36,425 nt of DNA. Source: Halorubrum sp. F4. Lineage in GTDB: Archaea > Halobacteriota > Halobacteria > Halobacteriales > Haloferacaceae. Within the stretch, counting starts at the first letter, position 1, and every line of letters starts with the position of its first letter. Below the pieces are notes generated by a model that saw only the letters and a list, made by a program, of their open reading frames with translations, made no database searches and was not told the DNA's origin. Made by a program: the position numbers and the translations under genes. Of this stretch, positions 1 through 8,236 are shown one piece after another. The DNA lies in assembly GCF_027257195.1 (NCBI RefSeq), contig NZ_JAPDFS010000001.1, positions 589,683 through 626,107 on the forward strand, in the 5' to 3' direction.

Positions 1-66
1 CTCCCTTCGGTCGCCGCGTCCCTCGCGGGCTCCTCGCGGCCTCCGGCCGCTCGGAGGCGCGCCACC
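1..66 (-). repeat. Dispersed structured repeat, copy 1 (truncated by the window edge)
   Basis: Read on the minus strand this begins with GGTGGCGCGCC (plus 56-66), the same 11 bases that open the copies at 8324 and 18727, and it later contains the shared GCGAGGGACGCGGCGA stretch. It holds a strong hairpin on the minus strand: a 4-bp stem (30-33 with 53-56), opposed GA steps (34-35 and 51-52), a 6-bp GC stem (36-41 with 45-50) and a GGA triloop (42-44). A second hairpin of the same design, GA-CC-GAA-GG-GA, lies at 1-14. The rest of the copy is outside the window. Confidence 0.75.
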
Positions 67-408
67 GCGGATCGATGCTTCTCTCACCTATATCGAGCAT
101 CCGCGAACGCAGTGAGCGAGGGGAACCCGACGTTCACGAGAGCGGAGCTCTCGTGCAGCCCATCAGAAATCGGAGATTTCTGAGGACGAGAAAAAGGTGG
201 AAGTCGAGCGGTTCACCGACGGAGCCATCGGAGACGACGGAGTCGGCTTTTCCCTCCGGGATTCCCGGGGAGTAGCGTGTAACCGTCCCGTGGCACTCCG
301 CGAGGAACGTCGAACGAAAGCGACTCGGCTCCGTCGGTTCTCGAGCGACCGTCGTGCGTCCGCGTGAGGAACTGGCTTCGTCGCCGAAGGAACGCCGCGC
401 GGAGGCGG
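67..408. other. Gene-free stretch with hairpins, downstream of the TRAP permease gene
   Basis: I see no credible gene. An open frame at 75-275 is short, arginine-rich and not haloarchaeal in composition. The stretch holds a GA-type hairpin at 103-117 (GCA loop) and two perfect 9-bp hairpins at 135-183. From about 185 to 408 I see nothing recognisable; part of it is presumably the 3' region of the TRAP permease transcript. Confidence 0.6.
135..183. repeat. Twin perfect hairpins with identical GGA loops
   Basis: CACGAGAGC (135-143) pairs perfectly with GCTCTCGTG (147-155) across a GGA loop. Seven bases later TCAGAAATC (163-171) pairs perfectly with GATTTCTGA (175-183), again across GGA. The stems are unrelated in sequence but share length and loop, so the structure looks selected. 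They sit about 225 bp past the stop codon of the TRAP gene, which converges on this region. Confidence 0.75.
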
Positions 409-2406
409 TCAGAGCCGCCGAGCGACGACGGACGGGAGAGTCGAGAGTGCCATCCCCCTGACCGCCATGACCTGCCAGGTGAAGAGTACCGCCGCGACGA
501 CGAAGCTCCCGAACCGGAGGTACTCGTTCGGGGCCGACATGATCACGACCCCGAGGACGACGAACACGAACCTGATCCCGTAGTTGGCGGCTCGGAGGGA
601 GACCGCCTGCCGGTGGTAGTTCAGTCCGTGTACCATCGCCGCCGCGCCGACCAGGAGCAGGACCGACGAGAGGATCTTCGTGGCCGTGAACCCGCCGGTG
701 ATTATCTCCGGGTTGTAGATGAAGGTGAAGGGGAGGATGAAGAGCGGCGCGGCGATCTTGACCGACTCGATCGCGGTCCGCCAGAAGTTCGACTGTGCGA
801 TCCCGGTCGTCACCACCACGGCGATGGCGATCGGCGGGGTGATCCCGGACAGGATGGCCGCGTAGAACACGAAGAAGTGAACCGTGAGCCGGGCCAGCCC
901 GAACCCTTCGATGAGCGCCGGCGCGACGAGCAACGCGACGATCGTGTAGGCGGCGACGGTCGGCATCCCCATCCCGAGGATGATGCAGATCAGCATCGCC
1001 AGGAGGAGCGCGAAGATGAGCACGCCGCCGGACAGCTCGATCAGCGCCAGCGCGAGTTTCCCGGGAACCCCGGTCGTCACCAGGATGTCGACGATCCCGT
1101 TTATCGCCGCGACGATGACGGCGATGGGCGCGAACATCAACGCACCGTAGCGCATCCCCTCGAGCGTCTGCGGGATGCCGACGAGGTACGACTCGTCACT
1201 GAACCCGAGCAGGCGCTCGAAGACCGGGAAGACGATCCCGGTACACACCATCGCGATGGAGGTGTAAAGCGCCGAGGTCATCACGGTCCACTGCGCGATC
1301 CCGAGCATGTAGATGAGGATGGCGAACGGGATCAGGAGCTTGACCGTCTCGAGCGCGAACGCGGGGGCCGACTTCCGTTCCTCGATGCCGGCGTCCGCGC
1401 TGCTCGTGTCGACCCCGCTACTGATGTTCTGGTTGAGCGCGGTGTAGTGGACCGCGATCGCGACGGAGATGTAGAACACGAGCGCCGGAACGATGCCGGC
1501 GACGACGACCTCGATGTACGTGATCCCGAGGATCGACGCCATGATGAACGCCGCCGCGCCCATCACGGGCGGCATGATCTGCCCGCCTGAGGAGGCGACC
1601 GCCTCGATCCCGCCCGCGGTGGACGGTTTCAGTCCCGCCTTCTTCATCAGGGGGATCGTCACGGAGCCGGTCATCGCCGCGTTGGCTACCTGCGCGCCGT
1701 TGATCGACCCGATCGCGAGGCTCGCCACGACCGCCGACTGCGCGATCCCGGAGCGGACGTACTCCGAGACGCGGAACGCGATGCGCATCACGTAGTCGAA
1801 AGCTCCGTAGCCGTTCAACAGTCCGGCGTACAGGAGGAACAGCGCCACCCACGCGGCGACGATCCCGCTTATCGACCCGAAGAAGCCGTCGAAGTCCGTC
1901 ACGAACACGACGAGGATGCGGGTGAGGGAGAGCCCGCCGTGGCTGATGATCCCGGGGAGCGAGGCACCGAGCCAGGCGTAGAGCGCGCCTCCCCCGATGA
2001 CCGCCAGGAACGCCATCCCGAACGCGCGGTAGATGAGGTAGAACATCGAGAACGTGAACAGAAGCGCCAACACATACTCGTGGTGGAACGCCGTCCCGGT
2101 CCGCTGGAACAGGAGTTCCTCGAAGTTGAGTATCAGGTACACCGTCGTCGTGGAGGTCGACAGGAGAACGATCCCCAGGAGGTAGAGGTCGAGGTAGTCG
2201 CGGTCCTCGATCGAGTCGATCGACTGCTCGATGACGTACATCCCGAAGGCGAGCCCGAACAGCCCGACGGTGTAGAGCGCCCGGGGCATCCGTTGCGTGA
2301 AGGCGTAGTAGATCGCCAGTCCCCATAGCACGAGCGAGAGCACCGTGAGGAGCTTTTCCACGGCGACCGTCGGCATGAAGGAGGAAGCGGACCTGTTTTC
2401 GGCCAT
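409..2406 (-). CDS. TRAP transporter fused permease (4TM-12TM type)
   Basis: A 665-residue integral membrane protein with a DctQ-like first part (hydrophobic segments in roughly the first 170 residues) fused to a DctM-like large permease. The C-terminal third has the typical DctM texture, including SGITPPIAIAVVVTTGIAQS. Such fusions import organic acids using an ion gradient and normally work with a periplasmic TAXI-type binding protein. No binding-protein gene is in this window. I chose the ATG at 2406 because the TATA-like box (GTTTATC on the minus strand, 2431-2437) is centred about 27 bp before it; ATGs at 2430 and 2421 are in frame but lie too close to the box. It is divergent from the dehydrogenase at 2613. 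Its place in the catabolic island suggests it imports the sugar acid or hydroxy acid being degraded; that is inference. Confidence 0.9.
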   Translation of the reverse strand: MAENRSASSFMPTVAVEKLLTVLSLVLWGLAIYYAFTQRMPRALYTVGLFGLAFGMYVIEQSIDSIEDRDYLDLYLLGIVLLSTSTTTVYLILNFEELLFQRTGTAFHHEYVLALLFTFSMFYLIYRAFGMAFLAVIGGGALYAWLGASLPGIISHGGLSLTRILVVFVTDFDGFFGSISGIVAAWVALFLLYAGLLNGYGAFDYVMRIAFRVSEYVRSGIAQSAVVASLAIGSINGAQVANAAMTGSVTIPLMKKAGLKPSTAGGIEAVASSGGQIMPPVMGAAAFIMASILGITYIEVVVAGIVPALVFYISVAIAVHYTALNQNISSGVDTSSADAGIEERKSAPAFALETVKLLIPFAILIYMLGIAQWTVMTSALYTSIAMVCTGIVFPVFERLLGFSDESYLVGIPQTLEGMRYGALMFAPIAVIVAAINGIVDILVTTGVPGKLALALIELSGGVLIFALLLAMLICIILGMGMPTVAAYTIVALLVAPALIEGFGLARLTVHFFVFYAAILSGITPPIAIAVVVTTGIAQSNFWRTAIESVKIAAPLFILPFTFIYNPEIITGGFTATKILSSVLLLVGAAAMVHGLNYHRQAVSLRAANYGIRFVFVVLGVVIMSAPNEYLRFGSFVVAAVLFTWQVMAVRGMALSTLPSVVARRL

Positions 2407-2612
2407 GAGAGAACCATTCATATTGTCCATGATAAACGTTGTGTCTGGTGGTAGTACCTAACACACGCCACCGGCGGACGGGTGACCGATCGGTCGTCCC
2501 TCGCCGCTACCCGTCGCCGCCCGCGTCACGGTACCGTTCGCGTCCCGATACGGTTCGTGTCGCGGGACCGCCCGTGACAACGGTTATCCGCACGGTTCCC
2601 CAACGACCGACC
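2407..2612. promoter_or_regulatory. Divergent promoter region, TRAP permease / dehydrogenase
   Basis: The leftward TATA-like box is at 2431-2437. The rightward box GTTATCC (2583-2589) is centred 27 bp before the ATG at 2613. Between them is a perfect 12-base palindrome, GACCGATCGGTC (2484-2495), a possible operator. Confidence 0.55.
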
Positions 2613-3701
2613 ATGTCGGACGACACCCCGACGGACGAGGCCGACTCCGCTGACGATGGAGCGACCGAATCCGAGCGGATCGAACGGATCGCGGTCGTCG
2701 GCGCGGGAACGATGGGTCACGGGATCGCGGCGGCGTTGGCCGGAGACGGCCGGTCCGTGACGGTGTACGACGTCGACGAGGACGCGCTGAACGCGGCACG
2801 CGAGGCGATCGAGGACGCGGTCGCGACGCTCGTCGAACACGAAGGACACGACCTCGAGGACGCTGCGCGGGTTCTCGGGTCGATCGCGTACGACTCGACG
2901 CTGTCGACCGCGGTCGCCGACGCCGACCTCGTGATCGAGGCCGTTCCGGAGGACGAGTCGATAAAGCGGGACGTCCTCGGGCGGATCGAACGCGCGGCCC
3001 CGCCGCACGCGGTCATCGCGACCAACACGTCGTCGTTCTCGATCACGAGGCTCGCCGACACGTTGGACCGCCCCGACCGGTTCCTCGGGACGCACTGGTT
3101 CCACCCGCCGCACATCGTCCCGGTCGTCGAGATCGTCCGCGGGGAGGCCACCGCCGACGGACCGGTCCGAGCCGTCGAGACGCTGCTCGAGGACGCGGGC
3201 AAGACCCCGGTCGTCGTCGAGAAGGACGTCCCGGGGTTCATCGGCAACCGCATCCAGTCCGCGATGGCACGCGAGGCGTGGGCGCTGCTCGAGGAGGGCG
3301 TCGCGAGCGCGGAGGACATCGACAAGGCCGTCAAGGGGACCTTCGGGTTCCGTCTCCCCGCCCTCGGCGTCTTCGAGAAGGGGGACCACTCCGGACTCGA
3401 CATCCACGCGAAGGTCCTCGACGAGTTGCTCGGAGAGATAAACCGGGACACGTCGCCGTCGGCCGCGCTGACGGACTTGGTCGAGAACGGACGATACGGC
3501 GTCAAGACCGGGAGGGGGGTCTACGACTGGTCGGAGGTGGACGTTCCGGCGGCGACGGAGGACCGCGACCGGCAACTGCTCTCGTTGCTCTCGGTGTACG
3601 AGGAACGCGAGCGCCCGGCACCGAGGACCGGCTCGGCGGATCACCCGGCGGACGACCCGACGGCTCCCGACGATCCGGACGAAACGCCCGACGACCGCTA
3701 G
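2613..3701 (+). CDS. 3-hydroxyacyl-CoA dehydrogenase family protein (copy 1)
   Basis: A 362-residue NAD-dependent dehydrogenase. The Rossmann motif GAGTMG is at residues 30-35, after an acidic leader of about 25 residues. The family's catalytic set is intact: Ser140 in TNTS, His161 in THWF, Glu173 and Asn212 in GNRIQ. The C-terminal helical domain carries GRYGVKTGRGVYDW near 293-306, as in 3-hydroxybutyryl-CoA dehydrogenase. The same fold includes L-gulonate 3-dehydrogenase, so in this neighbourhood the substrate may be a free sugar acid. The start at 2613 is leaderless from a TATA-like box at 2583-2589; the open frame extends upstream to 2439, but that part is arginine-rich and non-haloarchaeal. 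Its stop shares the self-complementary CTAG (3698-3701) with the stop of the convergent SDR gene. A paralogue lies at 11507-12445. Confidence 0.85.
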   Translation: MSDDTPTDEADSADDGATESERIERIAVVGAGTMGHGIAAALAGDGRSVTVYDVDEDALNAAREAIEDAVATLVEHEGHDLEDAARVLGSIAYDSTLSTAVADADLVIEAVPEDESIKRDVLGRIERAAPPHAVIATNTSSFSITRLADTLDRPDRFLGTHWFHPPHIVPVVEIVRGEATADGPVRAVETLLEDAGKTPVVVEKDVPGFIGNRIQSAMAREAWALLEEGVASAEDIDKAVKGTFGFRLPALGVFEKGDHSGLDIHAKVLDELLGEINRDTSPSAALTDLVENGRYGVKTGRGVYDWSEVDVPAATEDRDRQLLSLLSVYEERERPAPRTGSADHPADDPTAPDDPDETPDDR

Positions 3702-4477
3702 TAGGTCACCTTTCCACCGCTGACGTTCACGCTCTGGCCGGTGACTCGGTCGGCTGCCGTCGAGCAGAGGTACGCGACGGTCCGGGCGACGTCCTCCGGC
3801 TGGACGAACTCGTTCCGCGGGCTCTTCGCCCGTTTCTCGTCCGCGACCGTCTCGGCGGACACTCCCCTCGCGTCCGCCTCGCGCTCGATCACGCGATCGA
3901 TCCGGGGACCGGCGACGGAGCCCGGACAGACCGCGTTCGCGTTGACGTCGTGTGGTCCGCCCTCGACGGCGAGCGTCCGCGTGAGCCCCAAGAGGCCGCT
4001 CTTGGAGGCGGTGTACGGACTCCGCTGCGGAACCGGTCGTTTCCCCGACGCAGAGGAGATGTTGACGATCCGGCCGTAGCCGCGGGACTTCATCCCGCCG
4101 ACCAGCTCCCGCGACATGAGGAACGCCCCGCGGAGGTTGACCCCGAGCGTGGCGTCCCACTCCTCGAGGGTCACGTCCTCGACGTCCTTCGTCGGGCCCG
4201 CGATGCCGGCGTTGTTTACCAGCACGTCCATCGCGCCGAACGCCTCTTCGGCGGTCTCGACGGCGTCCCGCACGCTCGTCTCGTCGCTCACGTCGGCGTC
4301 CACCGCCAGCGCCCGCACGCCGTACTCCTCGAGGTCGGCCACCGTCTCCGCCATGCCGTCGGCGTCGATGTCGGCGACGACGACGTCGAGCCCCCGTGAC
4401 GCGAGCTCCGTACAGATCGCCCGACCGATCCCTCGGCCGCCGCCCGTCACCAGCGCGGTGTCTCCGATGATATCCAT
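3698..4477 (-). CDS. SDR-family oxidoreductase
   Basis: A 259-residue classical short-chain dehydrogenase/reductase. It has the cofactor motif TGGGRGIG (11-18), NNAG (88-91), Asn114, a Ser near 142, and the catalytic pair Tyr155/Lys159 in YTASK. Asp36 after the second strand favours NAD(H) over NADP(H). This FabG-like architecture is shared by sugar and sugar-acid dehydrogenases, so the substrate is open; oxidation of a hydroxyl on an aldonic or uronic acid would fit the cluster. The start at 4477 lies about 28 bp after a minus-strand TATA-like box (ACTATACC, about 4501-4508). An in-frame ATG at 4519 lies upstream of that box and is unlikely to be used. It is divergent from the hydroxyacid dehydrogenase at 4558. 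Confidence 0.88.
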   Translation of the reverse strand: MDIIGDTALVTGGGRGIGRAICTELASRGLDVVVADIDADGMAETVADLEEYGVRALAVDADVSDETSVRDAVETAEEAFGAMDVLVNNAGIAGPTKDVEDVTLEEWDATLGVNLRGAFLMSRELVGGMKSRGYGRIVNISSASGKRPVPQRSPYTASKSGLLGLTRTLAVEGGPHDVNANAVCPGSVAGPRIDRVIEREADARGVSAETVADEKRAKSPRNEFVQPEDVARTVAYLCSTAADRVTGQSVNVSGGKVTY

Positions 4478-4557
4478 GTGGAGGCGGGTACGGCGCCGAC
4501 GGGTATAGTTGTACGGCAAGGCAACGCTTTAACCACTCGGACGAGGAGGGGTACCAC
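4478..4557. promoter_or_regulatory. Compact divergent promoter pair, SDR / D-2-hydroxyacid dehydrogenase
   Basis: Only 80 bp separate the two start codons. The leftward TATA-like box is at about 4501-4508 and the rightward box CTTTAACC at about 4527-4534, centred 27 bp before the ATG at 4558. The two boxes are about 25 bp apart, so initiation complexes on the two sides may interfere with each other or be controlled together. Confidence 0.6.
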
Positions 4558-5505
4558 ATGACGACCGTCGTCGTTCGACACGACCTGCCGATCCACGAAA
4601 CGCTCGAGGGAACGCGTGACGGACTCACGGTCCGGACCGCACGCGACACCGCCGAGACCAAAGCACGGTTGGCCGACGCCGACGCGCTGGTGACCAACCC
4701 GGCGAGCTGGGACGACGAACTCCTCGAGAGCCTCGACGAGGGCGACTGGGTCCAGGCGACGAGCACCGGCTACGCCGCGTTCCCGGTCGAGGCGTTTCGC
4801 GAGCGCGGGATCACGTTCACGAACGCGACCGGCAACTACGGTGCGCCCGTCGCCGACCACGTGTTCGCGCTCGCGTTGGGGCTCGCGAGGGGGCTCCCGA
4901 CGTTCCTCGACGAGCAGCGCGAGCGGAACTGGGACCGGACGAAGGGGGGCGAGCTGATCGACCTCGACGGCCGGACGCTGACCGTGGTCGGGATGGGGGA
5001 CATCGGCGAGTCGGTCGCCCGCCGCGGGCTGGGGTTCGGCATGGACGTGTACGGCACGAAACGGACCCCCGCCGAGTACGACGGCGTGCTCCCCGCCGAC
5101 CGCGTTCTCGAGCCGTCCGCGCTCGACCGGGTGATCGGCGAGACGGAGGTCCTCGCGCTCACCGTCCCGCTCACCGAAGAGACCCGCCACCTCGTGGACC
5201 GCTCGACGTTCGAGACGCTTCCCGACACCGCGTTCCTGATCAACGTCGCGCGCGGGCCGGTCGTCGACCAGGAGGCGCTGATCGAGGCGCTGGAGACCGG
5301 GCGGATCGCCGGCGCGGGGCTCGACGTCTTCGACCCGGAACCCCTGCCGGAGTCGTCGCCGCTCTGGGACCTCGACAACACGATCATCACGCCGCACGTG
5401 GGCGGCCGGTCGCGGGACTTCGTCGACCGGTTCGTCGACCTCTTCCTCCACAACTTCGACCGGCGTCGGGACGGCGGCGGCGAACTGAGAAACCGGATCG
5501 CCTGA
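4558..5505 (+). CDS. D-2-hydroxyacid dehydrogenase
   Basis: A 315-residue NAD-dependent dehydrogenase of the D-isomer-specific 2-hydroxyacid family. The Rossmann motif GMGDIG is at 145-150. The catalytic triad is intact: Arg232 in NVARG, Glu261 in DVFDPEP and His280 in TPHVGG. The family interconverts D-2-hydroxyacids and 2-ketoacids (lactate, glycerate, hydroxyisocaproate). In this family a helix dipeptide and the residue after the second strand set cofactor choice; here GTKRT (166-170) carries basic residues, which hints at NADP. It runs convergently with a LarA-like racemase (19-bp gap), so racemisation of a 2-hydroxyacid followed by oxidation is a reasonable pairing. Leaderless start. Confidence 0.88.
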   Translation: MTTVVVRHDLPIHETLEGTRDGLTVRTARDTAETKARLADADALVTNPASWDDELLESLDEGDWVQATSTGYAAFPVEAFRERGITFTNATGNYGAPVADHVFALALGLARGLPTFLDEQRERNWDRTKGGELIDLDGRTLTVVGMGDIGESVARRGLGFGMDVYGTKRTPAEYDGVLPADRVLEPSALDRVIGETEVLALTVPLTEETRHLVDRSTFETLPDTAFLINVARGPVVDQEALIEALETGRIAGAGLDVFDPEPLPESSPLWDLDNTIITPHVGGRSRDFVDRFVDLFLHNFDRRRDGGGELRNRIA

Positions 5506-5523
5506 TCGGCCGACTCGACGAAC

Positions 5524-6885
5524 TCAGTCCGATTCCGCCGAGGACGGCGAGGGTGCCGCGAGGTCCCCGTCGTCGAGCTGGACGGGCTCGGGCTCGGAGA
5601 CGACCCGTAGGTCGTCCCGGTCGCGGGCGTCCTCGATCAGCGCCTCCGAGGCGTACAGCCGCTCGACGTTCATCGTGTCGGTCGCGCGGAGCAGCCGGAC
5701 CTCGCCCGGCTCCCGGACGCCGACCGTCGACAGGCAGGCGACGATCCCCGCCCAGTCGGTCTCGACCGTCGCCGGGATCCGGGCGTTCTCGACGCTCCCG
5801 GCGGTCACCGTGTTGATCACCGTGTCCTCGACGTCCAGATCCGCGAGCAGGTCGCGGTGGACGAAGTCCGCCTGCCCGACGCCGGTGCCGTTGCCGTGTG
5901 AGGCGGGCGTCAGCGACCGGGTGTAGATCCGTCGAACGAACGGCGTCTCCGGCGAGGGCTCGTTGAAGGGGAGGATCCGTCCGGTGACGTTCGTGTCCAT
6001 CCCCGAGCCGCTGACGTCCTTGCCCATGCGGTCGAACACCACCACGTCGAGGTCGTCGAAGGGGAGCTGGGGGAGCCGCTCGTAGGCGACCTCCAGCAGT
6101 TCGGCCTCGCGGTCGAGGAAGCCTGAGGCGGGCACCCCCTCGATAACCGTCGTGTCGTCGCGTTCGTCCTCCACGATCGCCACGCCGCCGACGGCGGGGA
6201 GCGTCTCGAGGAGTATCTCCGTGATCTCGGGGATCATGTTCCGGAAGCTCCAGTCGAGCGCCCACTCGTGGGCGGTCTTCGCGCCCCGCTGTTTCCCCAT
6301 CCCGATGACGAGCATCTTCGAGAGGCCGCTCTCGACGTCGCCCGCGAACATCGTGTGGGGTTTTATCCGGTTGACGGGCAGGATGGCGTCCGCCGCGACC
6401 GCGTTCGCGTCGGCGTACACCGGGACGTCGCGGTCGGCGCTACGACCGACCTCCTCGACCTCCATCGTCGCCCGGATCTCACAGCCCATGGCCGACTCCG
6501 TGACCCCGTAGGAGGCCAGCACCTCGCGTTGTCCCTCGGCGGTCGCGCCGCCGTGGCTCCCCATCGCGGGGAAGACGAACGGGTCGTATCCGCGCGCTTT
6601 GACCTCCTCCACGGTCCCGCGGACGATCGCCTCCAGGTTCGCGATCCCCCGACTGCCGGCGCCGACGGCGACCTCGCCGCCGTCCGGTACGCCCTCGAAC
6701 GGGAGGTCGTCCACGGCCGCGGCCGCGCGTGATTCGATCTCGTCCTCGGGGATCGGATCGGTGTCCCACACCTGCGCTATCACGCCGAGCGGCGGGAGGT
6801 CTCGGTCGCCACAGACGTCCCTGATCGTTTCCTCCGAGACGACCCGTCGTTCGTCGACGGGATCGACTGCTGGCTCTCGGTCCAT
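5524..6885 (-). CDS. LarA-like protein (lactate racemase/DUF2088 family)
   Basis: A 453-residue homologue of the nickel-dependent lactate racemase LarA, which uses the nickel-pincer nucleotide cofactor to invert 2-hydroxyacids. Visible landmarks match the family: GAGSRG (75-80) at the position of the LarA arginine, His111 in MGSHGGAT, His177 in RIKPH, and Lys190 in SGLSK at the position of the cofactor-tethering lysine. These correspondences are my reading, not an alignment. It is longer than classical LarA, with an N-terminal extension of about 30 residues and an acidic tail. The LarB/LarC/LarE cofactor-synthesis genes are not in this window and would have to be elsewhere. The ATG at 6885 follows a minus-strand TATA-like box (CTTAATACC, about 6908-6916). 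The substrate is probably the acid handled by this island rather than lactate. Confidence 0.8.
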   Translation of the reverse strand: MDREPAVDPVDERRVVSEETIRDVCGDRDLPPLGVIAQVWDTDPIPEDEIESRAAAAVDDLPFEGVPDGGEVAVGAGSRGIANLEAIVRGTVEEVKARGYDPFVFPAMGSHGGATAEGQREVLASYGVTESAMGCEIRATMEVEEVGRSADRDVPVYADANAVAADAILPVNRIKPHTMFAGDVESGLSKMLVIGMGKQRGAKTAHEWALDWSFRNMIPEITEILLETLPAVGGVAIVEDERDDTTVIEGVPASGFLDREAELLEVAYERLPQLPFDDLDVVVFDRMGKDVSGSGMDTNVTGRILPFNEPSPETPFVRRIYTRSLTPASHGNGTGVGQADFVHRDLLADLDVEDTVINTVTAGSVENARIPATVETDWAGIVACLSTVGVREPGEVRLLRATDTMNVERLYASEALIEDARDRDDLRVVSEPEPVQLDDGDLAAPSPSSAESD

Positions 6886-6997
6886 ACGCGATCCTGTCCC
6901 AGCCGGGTATTAAGTTCTCTCCCGGGCTTGAGATTCCGATCGGAAAGAACCCGCCAGTACCACCGGATTTATGTGGGTATCCGGGAACGGTTGCGGT
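6886..6997. promoter_or_regulatory. Divergent promoter region, LarA-like / enolase-superfamily gene 1
   Basis: The leftward TATA-like box is at about 6908-6916. The rightward box GATTTATG (6967-6974) is centred about 27 bp before the ATG at 6998. Between them is a perfect palindrome TTCCGATCGGAA (6934-6945), sharing the core CCGATCGG with the palindrome at 2484-2495. Confidence 0.55.
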
Positions 6998-8236
6998 ATG
7001 CGGATAACTGACGTACGAGGCCATGCACTGTCCTCGCCGATCGAACCGCCGCAGACTCGCGATTTTCACGGAGGGAAGCGACGACTGCTGAAGCGAGACG
7101 TCGTGCTCGTCGTCGTCGAGACGGCCGACGGCGAGGTCGGGTTCGCGCCCGCCGGAGCGAGCAGCTCCGCGATGCGCGAGTACTTCGAGGGCGACTCGCA
7201 GGCCACGTTCGCCGACCTCGTTGAAGGGCCGATCGCCGACGCTTTGCAGGGGGAGACGGTCGACGCGGTGACGGACGCCCACGACCTGATCGACGCGACC
7301 GACCTCCCCGAGCGAGCCCGCCACGAGGCGGCCTCGGCGATCGACGTCGCGCTGTACGATCTCCGGGGCAAGCGGGCGGGCGCGCCGATCTACGAGCTGT
7401 TGTGCGAGGAGTACGGCACCGAGCCCGACACGCGGTTGCCGATGTACGCCAGCGCGGGGATGTACATGGAGCCGGAGGGGTACGCCGAGCAGGCGCGGAT
7501 CATCGACGAGCTCGGCTTCTTCGGGTACAAGTATCGCCCCGGGATCGGTCCCGAGGGGGACCTCGAGACGATCGACCGCCTCGTCGACGCGGTCGACCGG
7601 ACGGAGATCATGCTCGACTCCCACACGTGGTGGAAGCTCGAGGGAGGGACGTACGGCCCCGAGACGACCGCGGACATCGTGGAGTACGCGGGAGAGAAGG
7701 GTGCTTACTGGGTCGAAGAGCCCGTCGCACCCGACGACTACGACGGGTACGTCGAGTTGAGCGAACTCGGCGTTCCGCTGGCGGGCGGCGAGAGCGAGGA
7801 GTCCCCGGCCGGACTCCTCGAGCTCGGACGCACCGGTGCGGTCGACTTCCTCCAGGGCGACGTGCGCCACCATCGCGGCTACACCGGCTGCGCGGAGGCG
7901 ATCGAGTTCTGTCGGGGACGGGACGTCGAGTTCGTCCCCCACAACTTCGGCACGTGGCTCGGGCTGATCGCGAACGCCCACCTGGTCGCCGCGGCACCCG
8001 AGGTCGACCTCCTGGAGTACCCGGTCTTCGAGGACGACCCCGCGCTCGATTCCGATGAGGATCCCGGGATGTACCCCTTCGACCTGGCGTTCGACGTCAT
8101 CGAGGAGACCGTCGACGTCGACGACGGGAAGCTGAGCGTCCCGGACGGTCCCGGCCTCGGGGTGACCGTCGACCTCGACGTGATCGAGGAGTATCCGCCG
8201 ACCGAGGGCGCGTGGACCGAGTTCATCTACGACTAG
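6998..8236 (+). CDS. Mandelate racemase/enolase-superfamily dehydratase (paralogue 1)
   Basis: A 412-residue enolase-superfamily protein: N-terminal capping domain (about 1-135), then a TIM barrel. Probable metal ligands are Asp207 (IMLDSH), Glu240 (WVEEP) and Glu265 (AGGESE). The general-base candidates are Lys178 in YKYR and the dyad Asp288/His315 (FVPHNFG). The second basic position is Arg180, giving KxR instead of the mandelate-racemase KxK. The family mostly dehydrates aldonic and aldaric acids to 2-keto-3-deoxy acids. I start at 6998, not the in-frame ATG at 6971, because the latter lies inside the TATA-like box. The segment DDGKLSVPDGPGLGV near the end is typical of the family. A 6-bp inverted repeat (8249-8254 with 8270-8275) follows the stop. 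Confidence 0.85.
   Translation: MRITDVRGHALSSPIEPPQTRDFHGGKRRLLKRDVVLVVVETADGEVGFAPAGASSSAMREYFEGDSQATFADLVEGPIADALQGETVDAVTDAHDLIDATDLPERARHEAASAIDVALYDLRGKRAGAPIYELLCEEYGTEPDTRLPMYASAGMYMEPEGYAEQARIIDELGFFGYKYRPGIGPEGDLETIDRLVDAVDRTEIMLDSHTWWKLEGGTYGPETTADIVEYAGEKGAYWVEEPVAPDDYDGYVELSELGVPLAGGESEESPAGLLELGRTGAVDFLQGDVRHHRGYTGCAEAIEFCRGRDVEFVPHNFGTWLGLIANAHLVAAAPEVDLLEYPVFEDDPALDSDEDPGMYPFDLAFDVIEETVDVDDGKLSVPDGPGLGVTVDLDVIEEYPPTEGAWTEFIYD

Noticed and set aside
364..1590. 408-residue plus-strand frame
   Set aside because: Antisense shadow of the TRAP permease; composition dominated by R, D, E and H with no domain.
2613..3701. A fatty-acid beta-oxidation locus
   Set aside because: Although two hydroxyacyl-CoA dehydrogenase-family genes are present, there is no thiolase, enoyl-CoA hydratase, acyl-CoA dehydrogenase or ligase.
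2526..4766. 746-residue minus-strand frame
   Set aside because: It is a shadow of the dehydrogenase (2613-3701), which has full catalytic motifs, and overlaps the SDR gene in another frame.
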